Origin: Lepidonotus clava
Lineage: Eukaryota; Annelida; Polychaeta; Phyllodocida; Polynoidae
Reading direction: 5' to 3'
NCBI GenBank assembly: GCA_936440205.1
Contig: OW387133.1
Coordinates: forward strand, 44,914,374 to 44,978,373
Length of the DNA stretch: 64,000 nucleotides
The first letter of the stretch is position 1; each line of letters begins with the position of its first letter. The translations under genes were made by a program, and so were the position numbers. The notes beneath the pieces were generated by a model. That model ran no database searches. It saw only the letters and a program-made list of their open reading frames with translations, and had not been told where the DNA came from. Positions 1 to 10,665 of this stretch are shown here, one piece after another.

Positions 1-421
1 TGAAAAAGAGGCTGGATGAGTGGAAAACGTTTTTCACAAGCTCTGTTTTCTCAATTATTTTCTCAAGACCTACAACTTTGCGGATCACCTAACCTATTTT
101 TGGAGCTGTGAACTGAAAACAAAAATCTACTTTTTTGACAAAAAGTGAGCGATTATAGAGGACATTGTCAATCCTTTTAACATAAAATTTTTGCTTCACA
201 TGTTACACAGCAAATCTTCTTTGACAATTGTAAACATGTGACAGTCTGTGCTACTCTTACCAATGGATCCACCAAACTCATCTGGTGAGAAATGTGAGAC
301 TTCGCTAATACCTTGTTTCAGAACTAAAAGATAAATCCCATTATATGGGATGATTCTATATAACTGTGTTTAAGTTTGAAGTCACCCTGGTACCATTCTA
401 GGGAGTGACAGTCCAGTCATT
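1..421. other. AT-rich leader, no gene seen
   Basis: No coding signal. A short perfect hairpin (ATCCCAT/ATGGGAT) lies near 332-348. The 19 bases at 207-225 recur in reverse complement at 751-769, inside the LINE tail. This may mean that part of this stretch is an inverted fragment of related LINE sequence. Confidence 0.4.
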
Positions 422-607
422 ATGGAAGTCATAGAAAGTAGTGACAAGAGGAAGCATTCAGATTCAGGGTCTGAGGAGGAGCAAATAGGGAAGCATTCAG
501 CAGTGAGTCAAGAGGAGGATGAGGGTGAACCTAGTCTCAGAGATGTACTTGGAGAGATCCGAGCCCTGCAAACAGAATTTCAAGGCCTCAAAGCAGAGTT
601 TACGAGA
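422..607 (+). pseudogene. LINE ORF1-like N-terminal fragment
   Basis: The frame starts MEVIESSDKRKHSDSGSEEE. It is rich in acidic and serine residues and then has a heptad-like stretch (LRDVLGEIRALQTEFQGLKA) that could form a coiled coil. That layout is usual for the ORF1 RNA-binding protein of CR1/L2/Jockey-type LINEs. The similarity stops at about 608, where a minus-strand Gypsy fragment begins. No RRM or zinc knuckle is present, so only the N-terminal part remains. It may belong with the LINE ORF2 tail just downstream, but that is inference. A chance frame is possible. Confidence 0.45.
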
Positions 608-706
608 TACCAACTTGGTCGGACCATCAGTAACCCTTTCGATAATATCGGCATCCTCGAGCTTCTTGAGCTCCGCTGCCACTTTTCCTCGTAGGTGTAA
701 TGGTAC
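608..706 (-). mobile_element. Gypsy-family LTR retrotransposon fossil, small reverse-transcriptase fragment
   Basis: The minus strand encodes the conserved opening of a Ty3/Gypsy reverse transcriptase, including AAELKKLEDADIIERVTDGP. About 100 bp remain, between LINE-like pieces on the opposite strand. It is a broken relic. It resembles the Gypsy family whose other remains lie at about 6.96-9.95 kb, and may come from the same original insertion. Confidence 0.8.
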
Positions 707-1826
707 TCGGTTGTACCTTGTAGCAACAGTTGTAACTGATGGGTTTATGTGTCAAAGAAGATTTGCTGTCTACTACCTACCTATAGCTGCAGGCAGATAT
801 AATGGGATTGAGAAACACAGACGTTTCTGCCCTCTTTGTAAGCCAAATGTTATCGGTGACGAATATCATTACATCTTTTGCTGTCCCTCGTTCACTAAAG
901 AGAAGGAAACATATGTTATACCCAAATACCTGAAGTCCCCAAACACTCTAACCATGCATTTGCCCTTCACAACAAATGATGAAGTGACTCTCTCCAATTT
1001 ATCTAAATTCTGTAGAATTATCATGGACACATTTAAACAAAGTAAGAACCAAAGTCAGCAAAGAACGAGGCATGTCAGATTAAAAGAGAAGAAAACTAAA
1101 AGCAAGCCCGCCCCAAAACCAAAATGTACCAGACACAGTGTAAACAGTTTAAGCAGTGTAGATAGAAGCATGAGTGAGTCTGCACCCAAAGACAAGAATC
1201 TCAGTGCACATAAAATCAATGAAGCACAAATGTATAGGGTGAAAAAGAAAACCCGGCTCATGGAACTAAGAGATAAGAAACATAAAGATAACAGCCAGTC
1301 AGCAGGCAATCTCTAGAAATCCAACACACTGCTTTCTCTGTCACCACCGTATGTCGTTTAGTCAAATGTAATAAACTAGACTTAAGCATGTAGTAAATGT
1401 ACATAATCACAAGGTGCTACCTTTACCCACTAGTCCAAAACATGCAGCCACTAGTCAAGCAGGCAATATAGGGGAACCCACCAAGTGCCAATTATAACTG
1501 TCAACTATTCAGATCTGTCCTGGCTCGCATAAACTAAGTCAACTAACCGGAATGGCGCTCACACTCATTAAAAGTAGATGTCACAACTGACATCAATGGC
1601 ATAGATATAAGGTGCTGCCACCTGGTAGCTACTGTGCTAAGAGTTCACTACCTTCCAGTTTGTAAGCTATTTTAGTAAATGTTTCATCTAGTGAATGTAG
1701 CAAATTGTCTCTATTATTTTGTGATCACTGATGCCTTGTATCTGTCGGCTATACCTGACTATTTTCCTTTGCCCAGAAATGGGCTGTGAATAAAGATTGT
1801 ATTGTATTGTATTGTATTGTATTGCT
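707..1826 (+). mobile_element. LINE 3' end (CR1/L2/Jockey-group), ORF2 C-terminus and tail
   Basis: The frame ending at 1316 carries the C-terminal domain that follows the reverse transcriptase in many invertebrate LINEs: an RYNGI element, then a Cys-rich knuckle (CPLC, then EYHYIFCCPSF), then a basic Lys-rich tail. A roughly 480-bp 3' UTR follows, with AATAAA at 1789-1794 and a terminal (ATTGT)n run, the microsatellite 3' end typical of CR1/L2-like elements. Upstream the reverse-transcriptase core is missing, so this is a 5'-truncated copy. The stop codon (tag) falls at 1314-1316. It lies next to a Gypsy relic, which suggests nested insertion. Confidence 0.8.
1796..1824 (+). repeat. (ATTGT)n tail of LINE
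   Basis: Nearly six tandem ATTGT units directly after AATAAAG. They mark the 3' terminus of the plus-strand LINE. Confidence 0.9.
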
Positions 1827-2449
1827 TAACGTGGGGGGGGGGGGGGTCCTCTCTAGACAATGGCTACCACAACAATAGATGCATTCACCCAAAGTTACCA
1901 CTAAGACCTGTGTTGCCTCTCTTTCAGTCAGTGATCTGATTGGCTGGCTCCTGCCAGTTTGCCCAGGTGAAGGTTTTGAACATTACCATCCTGATTATAG
2001 CAGAAGTCAGTGGTGACATCTGGAGTCAGGTGGTAGTCAAACTCTACTAAATGTTGTGTTTCACTTATCATCCATCACTGCTGAGGATTATGCCCTGGGA
2101 ATGTCAATGCCTTGTTAAAGGCAAAACACTCATGAATCCCATGTTTATGGGAAACGATCATGGGGTCATTGGTACAGTTCCAGTGTAATACCTCATCAGG
2201 CCATGTCTTATGTGTGCGGTGTCCACAATGTAGGGATCTTAAATCGCAACAGTCCGATCCAGCAGATACAATTCAGATGGTCCAATTTAAGATGATCTTG
2301 TGTGGAAATTTTTGGTGGTTAGAGGCAGTAAGGTCTTTCCCATCATATTTTTAGTGATGCAGGCTAACATGGTTGTGTATCCATCTACCGATAGAGGTGG
2401 GTTTATATGCAGGTATAGTTGTTTGACGTGGCGGTCGGTAAAGATGTAG
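1827..2449. other. Flank between LINE tail and Penelope-like element
   Basis: Starts with a poly-G run (about 1833-1846). The rest has no recognisable coding content. It may include the 3' non-coding part of the minus-strand Penelope-like element, whose coding similarity ends near 2450. Confidence 0.4.
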
Positions 2450-2571
2450 ATATTAACCTGCCCAGATGTAATGCGGAATCCAGTTGGAATCAACATGCAG
2501 TCTCAACATGCCGATTCCATCCAGATTTCCATCGGCATGTATAAAATCTAATACATGTATCTCAACGTCAT

Positions 2572-3093
2572 TCAGTTTCTGGTGTTGCCCTGAATTGAAG
2601 TGTCGTGACACTTCGTTATTTTCTTTGTTGTGGGTGATATGGTAGAAGTGGTTCTAGAAAGTTTCTGAAGAGCGTTCTTTGTTTGGCCGTCATACTGTTT
2701 TCCACATTGTGTACAGCTAATGCAATACACTAGGTTATTGCTTTTGCAGCTGACATTGTGGTGGGTTTTGTATTGTCTACCAGTGATGTGTGATGTAATG
2801 TGGCCTCTTGTGTTCAGCTGAGGGCAATATCTGCATTTTGAGTTAGTGCATTGTTTGCTCCCAGTCTGTGTTTTGTGGCATACATCTACTTTTGTCTCCG
2901 GTTTCAGTTTGGATTTCACAAATAGGTCTCGAAGGCTTTTCGGTCTCCAATATCCTACCTTGAGTTGCCTAGTATGTAGAGGGTGTGTGCTTTTGGAGCG
3001 ATCCAAAAGATCCCAAGTACTCAATACTTGGGATCTTAGGCCATCATATGTCGTGGTCAGGTAGATGGTATCTTCCAGACTGGTGGTCCTCAC
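2572..3093 (-). pseudogene. PLE linker and GIY-YIG endonuclease region
   Basis: The 173-residue frame contains the PLE linker (GYWRPKSLRDLFVKSKLKPE), a zinc-binding-like cluster (KQCTNSKCRYC), and then NLVYCISCTQCGKQYDGQTK, which corresponds to the GIY-YIG core. This family usually has V-Y-x-I and K-x-Y-x-G-x-T here, and both are recognisable. The nuclease would nick the target to prime reverse transcription. Similarity to the domain continues to about 2450 in another frame, so this piece is degenerate. Confidence 0.85.
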
Positions 3094-3178
3094 CTCCTCA
3101 GTTGCTTTCGGTTTCAGGAGGTCTTGTCTGGTCTCCCTGATGCCCTAGCGTATGCATCTTATATCAGGTCCATTGGGT

Positions 3179-3586
3179 TTACCCTTTGTGGACCAGGAGG
3201 GCTGCTTTGTGGGCGCAGTTTCTAACAAAATCCTCATTTTTGCTGCAAATTATCTTGATTCGCAGAAACTGGCCATACAGTAAGCCCTTCTTACAGTGGT
3301 ATGGATGGGCCAAGTCATAGGGCAAGTAGTTGTTGCAATCAGTCGGTTTGCAATAGAGGGTGGTAGTTAGTTCGCTCCCACTCAGGGTCACCGTACTATC
3401 TAGGAAATTTACACTCTCTTGGGATCGTTCAGCAGTGAATTTGATACTGTGATGGACATTCTTGAGATGTTGCAAGAACCTTTCCAACTCCTCTACACCA
3501 TGTTGCCAAATACAGAAGACGTCATCAATGTACCCTATAACAGGCCTTAGGTTGTAAGTGGTAGTTGTAAATGAATTTCTCTTCAA
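3179..3586 (-). pseudogene. PLE reverse transcriptase, catalytic YIDD and thumb region
   Basis: The 135-residue frame has YIDDVFCIW, the PLE version of the reverse-transcriptase catalytic box with two metal-binding aspartates. It is followed by NFLDSTVTL and by YCKPTDCNNYLPYDLAHP, a block characteristic of Penelope-like reverse transcriptases. The linker and GIY-YIG frame lie immediately downstream on the same strand. Confidence 0.88.
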
Positions 3587-3734
3587 AGTTTGTCATGAAG
3601 ATATTTGCATACGACGGAGCCACTCAAGTACCCATGGTGGTACCACCTATCTGTTAATAGTTCTCACCGTCGAACTGGAAGTTGTTGAAGGACAGGACTT
3701 GTCCTAGGAGTTCTACCAATGATAGATTCTCAGG

Positions 3735-3950
3735 TTAAGTACCTTCCTTATGATGTTTCGTCAATGCTTCATAGGCTGTCTGACATCTCTCATTGTTTGG
3801 GATGTTGGTGTATAGTGAGGATACATCAAGTGTAACCAGATATTCCTGGCCAGTCAGATCAGGGATGCTATGCAACTTATTCAGGAAGTCGCTTGTGTCC
3901 CTAACGTAAGACTGGCCAAGGCGGACGATGGGGGCCAGGAACCTATCCAC
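3735..3950 (-). pseudogene. PLE reverse transcriptase, palm motif A region
   Basis: The frame includes YVRDTSDFLNKLHSIPDL and then EYLVTLDVSSLYTNIPNNE. LDVSSLYTNIP is the motif holding the first catalytic aspartate in Penelope-like reverse transcriptases. It is continuous in order with the frame upstream (3881-4588), with which it overlaps in a different phase. Confidence 0.88.
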
Positions 3951-4588
3951 AACGCTGATATGCGTTCTGTAGGGCTCTCGTTGGCAGACACAATCGGATG
4001 TCCTGGTACTGGTTTCACATTCTTATGAATTTTTGGGACTAGGTATAATTGGGGAGTGCATGGGGAGTTAGTAGAAAGAAACTTCTGTGATCTCTCTGTG
4101 ATCTCTCCCCTCAGGCGCATGTTCTCCAGCTGCTCTACTACCCTATTGTGGTGTTTAAATGTGAAGTTGGTGTCCTCTCGTTTGTAGAAGTTGGTGTTGG
4201 AGAGTTGACGTTTACCCTCCATGACATAGTCTGACCTATTCATAACGACCGTTGCACCACCCTTATCTGCTGGTTTAATGACTATGTCTGCATTGTCACC
4301 CAGTGATCTCAAGGCTTTCATCTGGTTGTTGTTAAGGTTCCGCTGTCTTGGATTACTTACCTTTTGATTTATTAGGCCTAGCTCGTTAATGGAATTAACT
4401 GCTTCCAGATTCGGCGGGCCTATCGGTGGGGACCAAGTGCTTTGGGATGGGAGCTTAATTTCTTTGACATTATCAAAGGAGCCTGTACTGGTCCCTGTGT
4501 GTACGGTTTCTGACCGACCTTTGTCAAAATGAGACTTTAGGCACAAGGATCTATGAAATTTATCCAAGTCTTGTCTGATCTCGCCCAT
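3881..4588 (-). pseudogene. PLE N-terminal and finger region of reverse transcriptase
   Basis: The 235-residue frame contains NADIVIKPADKGGATVVMNR and SDYVMEGKRQLSNTNFYKRE, typical of the start of PLE reverse transcriptases, then PQLYLVPKIHKN and GHPIVSANESPTERIS. Just upstream in the same orientation the bases encode an LNKGLHACPTP block, also a PLE signature. A nucleic-acid polymerase role is known for the family; this copy is broken. Confidence 0.88.
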
Positions 4589-4638
4589 ATCCGGCTCGCC
4601 TGGGGTAGGACAGGCGTGGAGTCCCTTGTTAAGGACAA

Positions 4639-5031
4639 TTATTTCCGCTTCGTTAGGGGATGAGAAGAAATGTTGATAACGTTGTCTAATTCAGGCAACT
4701 GTGAAATCTCAAAATCTACCAGACGGTGGAAAGTGGTTCTGTCAATCAACGTACTCTCTCCTTGGCCCAAGTGATTCATGTCAGAGTTAAAAGAATTAAC
4801 ATGAGAGGAAGAGCAGTTTTCATCCAGACCTGTGAAGTTGCCCACAGTCGGTTGTGGTGGTGTGAGTCTCACCACCCCCTCAAATTCTCTACAGTTTATT
4901 GGACGTTCCTGATCATCAATCATTACATTTCTCTGTTTGAGTCTCTTTGATTTGGCCGATGGCCCCGACTGCCTCAACATGGATGGGATCATCCCCTGGG
5001 ATTTTTCATCTCCGGGTCGTGCTGATCCCAT
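4639..5031 (-). pseudogene. Probable PLE N-terminal extension
   Basis: A 130-residue frame with no domain I recognise, rich in Arg/Lys near its start. It lies directly upstream of, and in line with, the PLE N-terminal CPTP block, so it is most simply the variable N-terminal part of the PLE protein. No catalytic motif is visible. Confidence 0.5.
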
Positions 5032-5097
5032 CTCTCATCTCTGTGGCAGTCGCTGTCCCCGTCACCTCGACGAAAAGGGTGATCTCCCTGCATTGTC

Positions 5098-5364
5098 TCA
5101 TCTCAGGAGTGGCTGTTTGGTCTTGGGCGGGCGCCCAGCTGCCTTCCTCTGAAGCCAATCTGGTACGATGTTCCCCACTGGGGTTATGGTCGCATCTCTG
5201 GTGTCATTGGGGCGGTGGGTGCTGGATGCTCGACCTCGTCCTCCCCATCTCCAGATCCTGTCTATAGTCCATGGTCTCAGGGTCCCCGTTTTTTTACTCC
5301 TTATCCGCCTTTGTCTCTCAGTCATTGCGTCTGCTCTTGTCTGGATGCATGGTGATTGTCTCAA
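5098..5364 (-). other. Unrecognised basic reading frame upstream of PLE
   Basis: An 88-residue Arg-rich minus-strand frame (for example RQRRIRSKKTGTLRPW). It sits between the PLE N-terminal frame and the long frame at 5814-6734. It may be part of a PLE 5' region or of a second element. No domain recognised. Confidence 0.3.
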
Positions 5365-5813
5365 CCATGGAGGGCTGATGTTCTATCAGCCACTCTCTCC
5401 TATCGGACAATGTCCTCGTTAGTTGTCGAAGGTGGCGCTCACAATGTTCCTTAGTTGACTGGTGGGTGGTAGTGATTTGTTCATCGGTGAATTCTTGCTC
5501 CAGTGCGTCAACAATTTCGCGACTCTTGTTTTCTTGTTTTTGTCAGCTAGGTGTCTGAGTCAGGTGTGCTCCTTCACAATACTCATCACCTCCCGTGAGG
5601 CGTTGCTTCGTACTTGAAATATTTCATGTAGCATTGCCTCATCTCCGATGGCCCACGGTGGAAGACCACACAGGCCAAAGCCCCAATTGGTTGAGGTCTC
5701 CGTTTCTATTGCCTGGTCTAACCAGCTGTAGTGGTATGCCTGGTGTTCGGAGTTGGTCCCTAGGGCACGCCCCTCCATCTACCGTTTGCGCTAGTCATCC
5801 ATAACCGACTACA

Positions 5814-6734
5814 TTAGATATTACGAGATTTTCCTACCTGTGGAAGAGATAGATAATTATTAGCAGCTGGTTTTTTCGGTTGTTCAGGGGTGTATTTTAT
5901 CTTATAGACGCATTCATCTCTTACTCTATTATTGTTTGGTGCATAGGTGATTGACCCTGAATATTGTGGGGGGTCAATGACACTCTTGATACATTTATCG
6001 GTATGGTCATCCTCAGAATCGGCCTCTGACGCTCTCTTGAACCCTCGACCGGGGGTCATTTGTAGAGTGTTGGAGGTCGTATCTGTATGAAAAATTTTGA
6101 CGTCAGTGGTTAGTCTGTTAGCAAAACTGATTTTTCGTGTGAGCTGCTTAATGCTAGGATTGTCAGTCCCACCTGGAGACGCCTGATGGTTGGCGTCCAG
6201 ATCTTGAAGGATTAATAGATTTTCAGTTGCGACCTGTCTGTAGTCAACCTCCGGATTTGAGTTGTTGTCAGTGGTTGAAGTGCTGCTTACCTGAGTATCC
6301 CCTATGGCCAATAGCTCACTAGGTAACGTTGGTGCAATTTGGTTAACACACTCACAAGTTTGTGAGTCTGGATGGAGATTGCAAGGTTTTTTGGTAGATA
6401 TCACTTTTGTAACATCATAGATTATGTTACCATTTTTGTTGACCGAAAAACCAAAATTCAAGAGGTTAGCACTTTTTACAGGTAATTTGGAATGACTGTC
6501 ACTATGCATTGGATTGGTAGCAACATTGTCACTTCGTGAACTTCTACTCCTTAATTGGGATTTAATCTCATGGATGTCAGAAGGCTTACCTGTATCAACT
6601 TTGGAGTGGATTACCAAGTCCCTGTCATTGATCCGTGTCGGCGTCGGCTTTTCGGCACCGGTGGTTGGGCTTCCCGGTATGACCTGGGATGTCCATATTT
6701 CCCCAGTCAAACCAGAATCCTGAAGCGCCACCAC
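5814..6734 (-). other. 306-residue unrecognised reading frame, possibly element-encoded
   Basis: One of the longest uninterrupted frames in the window and not assignable by eye. The protein is Ser/Thr/Asn-rich and looks largely disordered, with a short Cys-containing stretch (CNLHPDSQTCECVNQ) and a basic-acidic patch (GRGFKRASEADSEDDHTDKC). It ends YLSLPQVGKSRNI. It lies on the same strand as the Penelope-like element and about 800 bp upstream of its N-terminal frames, so it may be an accessory or ORF1-like product of that element or of an adjacent retroelement. A 306-codon frame in AT-rich DNA is unlikely by chance, so it was probably coding not long ago. It is not similar to any host gene I recognise. 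Confidence 0.45.
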
Positions 6735-6761
6735 CTATCAGAAAGACTCAGAGGAATTTTG

Positions 6762-6954
6762 TCAGCGGGGGGCCAGGGTCGGTTTGAACGTATTGGTTGA
6801 ATGAGATGTGGGGTTTGACCTCACCATGGGTCCGCGGTGTGAAGGTCCGATGTTGGTCCCAGCTACGCCGTTGACAGTGTGGTCCGGCTTGGCTGTCAAT
6901 CTAGGCTGCGGTTGGTCTGGCATCACTGTCAAACTAGGCTGTATTCGGGACATA
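6762..6954 (-). other. Unrecognised repetitive peptide region upstream
   Basis: A minus-strand frame with an internal duplication (PSLTVMPDQPQ followed by PRLTAKPDHT), joined on its upstream side to Gypsy-like sequence. It probably belongs with the 5814-6734 frame. The boundary with the Gypsy relic at about 6955 is approximate. Confidence 0.3.
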
Positions 6955-7061
6955 AAAGTTATGTGTAACTGTACTTGTTTACCTCGGAGACACCCGATTC
7001 CATCCAACAACTTCAGAAACCAGAAAGCGAAGAACACCTAATGCCTTGAGTGCTTGAGTGC
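6955..7061 (-). mobile_element. Gypsy-family fossil fragment, left of inserted DNA transposon
   Basis: The minus-strand translation resembles the linker between the protease and reverse transcriptase of Ty3/Gypsy elements. It faces the 8230-9349 gag/protease remains across the DNA transposon at 7062-8229, so the transposon inserted into the Gypsy copy. Broken relic. Confidence 0.65.
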
Positions 7062-8229
7062 CAGGGCCACTCTCCGGAAATCTCCTCAATTGATAAAAAC
7101 AGCATATATTAAAGTTAGAGCTCACTATAAGACACAATCTTTACCTCTATAGACCTTGAGAATTACGAAAATGTATGGTTTTGTCAGAAAGAAGTCAGGA
7201 AAAATGTTTGAAATAAGAAAAAAATGTAGAAAAATGCCAGAAAATCCCATGACAAATGATTTTCCTATTTTACTTATTTTTCTGACAAATGCTTTTCTGA
7301 TAACAATAGTGTAGATGCAACATGCTCAAACTATGTTCCTGATATCGCCAGCATATGTGTAGTCATATTAATACAGAATTAGTTCATTTTATTGTCAAGA
7401 AAAAAAAGTGATTTATTTAGATTTTTATGTTAAGTCATTATGTAACGTACAGAACCAAACTTTGCACCCATCTTATTTAATCTAAACATATAATTTCATA
7501 ATTGAAATGTAGCATAAGAAAAGATCTTAATGTAAGGTACATCTCATAAAAATTTCTTTTCAATTTTGTATGGAATAAAATTTCTATGATCAAAAGTACT
7601 GCAAATCTTTAGATAACTGTGTAACATACAGAACCAAGCTTTGTAATATACAGAACCAAACTTTTAGTAAATTGGCTGGTTTTGTTGGAAAATTATCTTG
7701 ATACTTATTGTTTTTGTACTCCATTAAATTAAGTGTTACTATTGCTTGCCATCACAGACATTTTGGCCAAACAGTATAAGAATCTAGCTCTACTTACTAC
7801 AGAAATAGCTTGGTTATGTATGTTACAAGGCTTGTAACGTACATGACCAAGGTTTTGCCAATTTTAGTGCATAAGTTTCGAGATGCTCTTATCAGGAATG
7901 TTTTTAATCTTTTTTCCAGATACAAAACAATAGCTTTTTATGTTCCAGGAAGCTATATATTGCACTCTATGTTCTTTTGGTCTTAGGAAGTAAAACAGCT
8001 TGGTTCTGTATGTTACAAGCTTGGTTCTGTACGTTACATAGAAAATATAAGGCATTATTTTCAAATCCAAATATAAAGAAAGATAATGATTATAAAGTTG
8101 CCCCCTTTTGTATAATGATTACAGGTGTATATTACTTTAACATCTTATTCAAAAGAATCAATTTTTTGAAGTTTGATTTTTTAGCTACATTGCTAGGAAA
8201 ATTGAGGAGATTTCCGGAGAGTGGCCCCT
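7062..8229. mobile_element. Non-autonomous DNA transposon with 27-bp inverted ends
   Basis: The 27 bases at 7065-7091 (beginning GGCCACTCTCCGGAAATCTC) are repeated perfectly in reverse complement at 8200-8226. The 1.17-kb interior is AT-rich and has no transposase. It carries subterminal copies of GTAACGTACAGAACCAA, mostly forward in the left half (about 7441, 7620, 7643) and mostly reverse in the right half (about 7808, 7988, 8010), with one further forward copy near 7835. Such arrays are usually transposase-binding sites. It sits inside a Gypsy fossil. I found no clear target-site duplication, so the superfamily is open; the CAGGG start recalls hAT. Confidence 0.85.
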
Positions 8230-9349
8230 CAGCTGTGGAACATGATAACAACGACAGTGTGTTGCCCTCCACGACTTACAGTTCTCCAGTCGTCTTTGTG
8301 TCATTTAGGCACAGTACGGTGTTGATCAACTGTTCGATGATTATCAGAGGCGAGTTGTATGGATGGAGTTTGTGATGGCACGGTGTGAACGCTACTCCCT
8401 GTTTGACCAATTGGTCCTTCAACTCTGTGTTAATCATATGCAAGTGGCTCTGGAGTCAATTAACATTGTAATAGGCACACCTGCAACAGTCACGGAAATG
8501 GTGCCTTTCAACGATCCATCGCTGACAAACGCATACTCATTGCAGTAATCCTCGTCAGAACCAGAGGAATCGTCGTTAACGTATTTGACGTTATATTTCG
8601 GTTTGTGACCTTTCGCAGGTTCGGTTTTGTTCGGACACATTTCCTTGAAGTGACCAATTTGGTGACATCGAAAACATTTCACCTTTTTCAATATGTGACA
8701 GTCATCACCATGGTGTCCTCGAATACCACACTTGGAACACACCACCTCTATTTTCGGCGTAGGTTGTCGATTTTTGCTGGGGTGCAGAGAAGCGTTTCGA
8801 TTTCGGATGACTCTGTTTTAACATGCATACCTGTTCCGAGGGCTTTGTCATAACTTCAGATTGCCGCTCAGAAGCCTCTATCGCGGCTGCGAGATCTAAA
8901 GTTTTCTCCAATGTGTGCTCTTTCTTCAACAAGAGGCGCGTTTTCAGACGTTTGGATATGCACCAATCAATCCCCTGATCACATAGAAAATCGTTCAGCA
9001 GTTCACCGAAATCACACAAGTGTGCAACTGTTTCCCCACTTCTCTGGGCCTCTTGTCTGAACATGTAACGGTTGTGCGACGTGTTCTTTCAGGGTGTGAG
9101 ATATTGGGTACACTTATCCCGGGCGTGCTCATTAGTAGTACCTGTTCCAGTGAGAGTATAGAACATATCCTGCATCTCAGGCCCAGCCGAATGCAACAAT
9201 AACTGTCTTTTTTGCCCATCTGCTGTTATACCTGACGCGCCCATGTAAAGTTCATAGCCTCTCACCCATCTCTCCCACCTTTGACAAAGGCTACTTGAGT
9301 CCCCGGTCGGGTCAAACTGCTGAACAGGACTTACTTGAAAGACTGCCAT
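8230..9349 (-). mobile_element. Gypsy-family LTR retrotransposon fossil, gag to protease region
   Basis: Minus-strand remains of a Ty3/Gypsy element. They include a capsid-like gag (start near 9349), a nucleocapsid region with two CCHC-type knuckles around 8620-8745, and an aspartic-protease-like region around 8430-8480. It is broken by several interruptions and by the DNA transposon at its downstream end. The leader and likely LTR lie upstream, to about 9.95 kb. Fairly old, since the frames are decayed. Confidence 0.88.
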
Positions 9350-9950
9350 ACTACCTGACAGTGGGCCTACCTGTACCTGAATGTCACTCTCAGAGTAAGA
9401 GCCACCACTTTCAAACCTGTTTTCCTCTTCCTGTGAGCTGTCTGAAATATGAGGAACAATGCAGGAGTACCCTTGAGAACATCTTTATATATCCAGAGAA
9501 ACATAGCTGAGTCACCCTTCAGGTATCACAACAGTAAAATATAAATATCAGGTGTCACTTCACTAAATAATATTATTAAACCCAAAAATACTACACTGTC
9601 AGCCTGTTCACCTGAGTCTGTCCTACACTCTACTCCCTCCTCTTTCTTGACTTGGGCCCATGGATGGTCTTTTTCTGGTGTTTTATTCGTCGCCAATATA
9701 GAATCACCACTCAACTTAGCCATGTGCAGGGACAGACTCACATTTTATTGGCTTACAAACCCTGAGACACTGTCCGGAAACTTCATTTTTTACGACAACA
9801 TTATGGCCGTCTTGGCAAGTACTAGAAACATGATACCTACTATGTGTTACGTCCACCATCTGTCGGTTCACGATAATACTTGCTTTACCAGTTCACAATG
9901 TCCTCTTGTACAGGTTGAGAGCATTATATAAGTATAAATTACAAATACAA
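9350..9950 (-). mobile_element. Gypsy leader and probable 5' LTR remains
   Basis: Upstream of the gag start. TTGGCGACGAATA on the minus strand near 9690-9705 resembles the sequence that often follows the 5' LTR in Gypsy elements, so the LTR probably lies at about 9.70-9.95 kb. A separate repeat (9442-9592), also found at 16.7 kb, is embedded in the leader. LTR ends are not precisely placed. Confidence 0.45.
9442..9592 (+). repeat. Dispersed repeat, copy 1 (pair with 16725-16873)
   Basis: About 150 bp nearly identical to 16725-16873 in the same orientation, including AACATCTTTATATATCCAGA and ACTAAATAATATTATTAAAC. It has no coding content. Either a small insertion element or leader sequence shared by two related elements. 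Confidence 0.8.
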
Positions 9951-10585
9951 ATTGCACTTTGACTTCAGTGAAACGCTTCAACGTGATTGGTCAGCCATGC
10001 ATGATGCTGTCAACCTGTGGTATACATAATCAGGTGTGAGCAAATGCTCGCAAATTGGCACAAATGTGCAAATTTTGTTATAGCATTGCAATTTTTGGCG
10101 TCAAATCTATATAGGAAAGTGAAAATGCTAAACAAAAATGTGCTAATTTATGACTAGATTGTGTAAATTTTATTGTTTGTTTCGTGAAAATAATTTGGGG
10201 TCTGTGCACCCCTGATAATAATGCTAAATCATGTACACTCAACTGAAATAACTGCAAGATGAAGGAACCACACCCTGTTATTCCTCACCATCTGAAATAA
10301 TGGTTTAACTGTAGAATAACCGCAAACAGGAAATGACAGTTGGATTTGAATTTAAATTCAAATAATGCTACAATGCCATTGGACAACCACTGCTTAATTC
10401 TGCCATCTAGCTTCAGAAACCGACACTAAAACTACTATTCAAAAAGAAGGAGCCTCCTAGTGGAGGAAAAGTGAACTAAGTTTGCACACAGGATATACTC
10501 CCTTTCCCCCCAATGAACATCAACGTGGGTTTGGAGCAAAGGGAATATAACCCCATTTATTACACCTCAACACATCAATAACAAT
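9951..10585. other. AT-rich flank with MITE-like fragments
   Basis: No gene seen. Near 10450 is GCCTCCTAGTGGAGG, related to a stretch at about 18312, and near 10420 a motif also seen at about 14630 and 18850. The DIRS-like fossil therefore seems to have inserted into an older dispersed repeat. Confidence 0.4.
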
Positions 10586-10665
10586 ACAAAAAAATTTCGG
10601 TGAGCATTGGTCGGGCGCGGCGAACCTTCGAGTGACATCACGCACGCGGTTACATGGTGATTGTT

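Larger units (their letters stand above)
2450..5031 (-). mobile_element. Penelope-like element (PLE), degenerate
   Basis: On the minus strand the blocks occur in PLE order: an N-terminal block with the LNKGLHACPTP motif (about 4600-4640), the IKPADKGGATVV block, the YLVPKIHK and LVTLDVSSLYTNIP reverse-transcriptase blocks, the YIDD box, the YCKPTDCNNYLPYDLAHP block, a Cys-rich linker and a GIY-YIG endonuclease region. PLEs copy themselves by target-primed reverse transcription using this nuclease. The reading frame is interrupted several times, so the copy is not functional. A perfect 10-bp stem (ACATGCCGAT/ATCGGCATGT) sits at about 2507-2541 in the C-terminal part. Confidence 0.9.
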
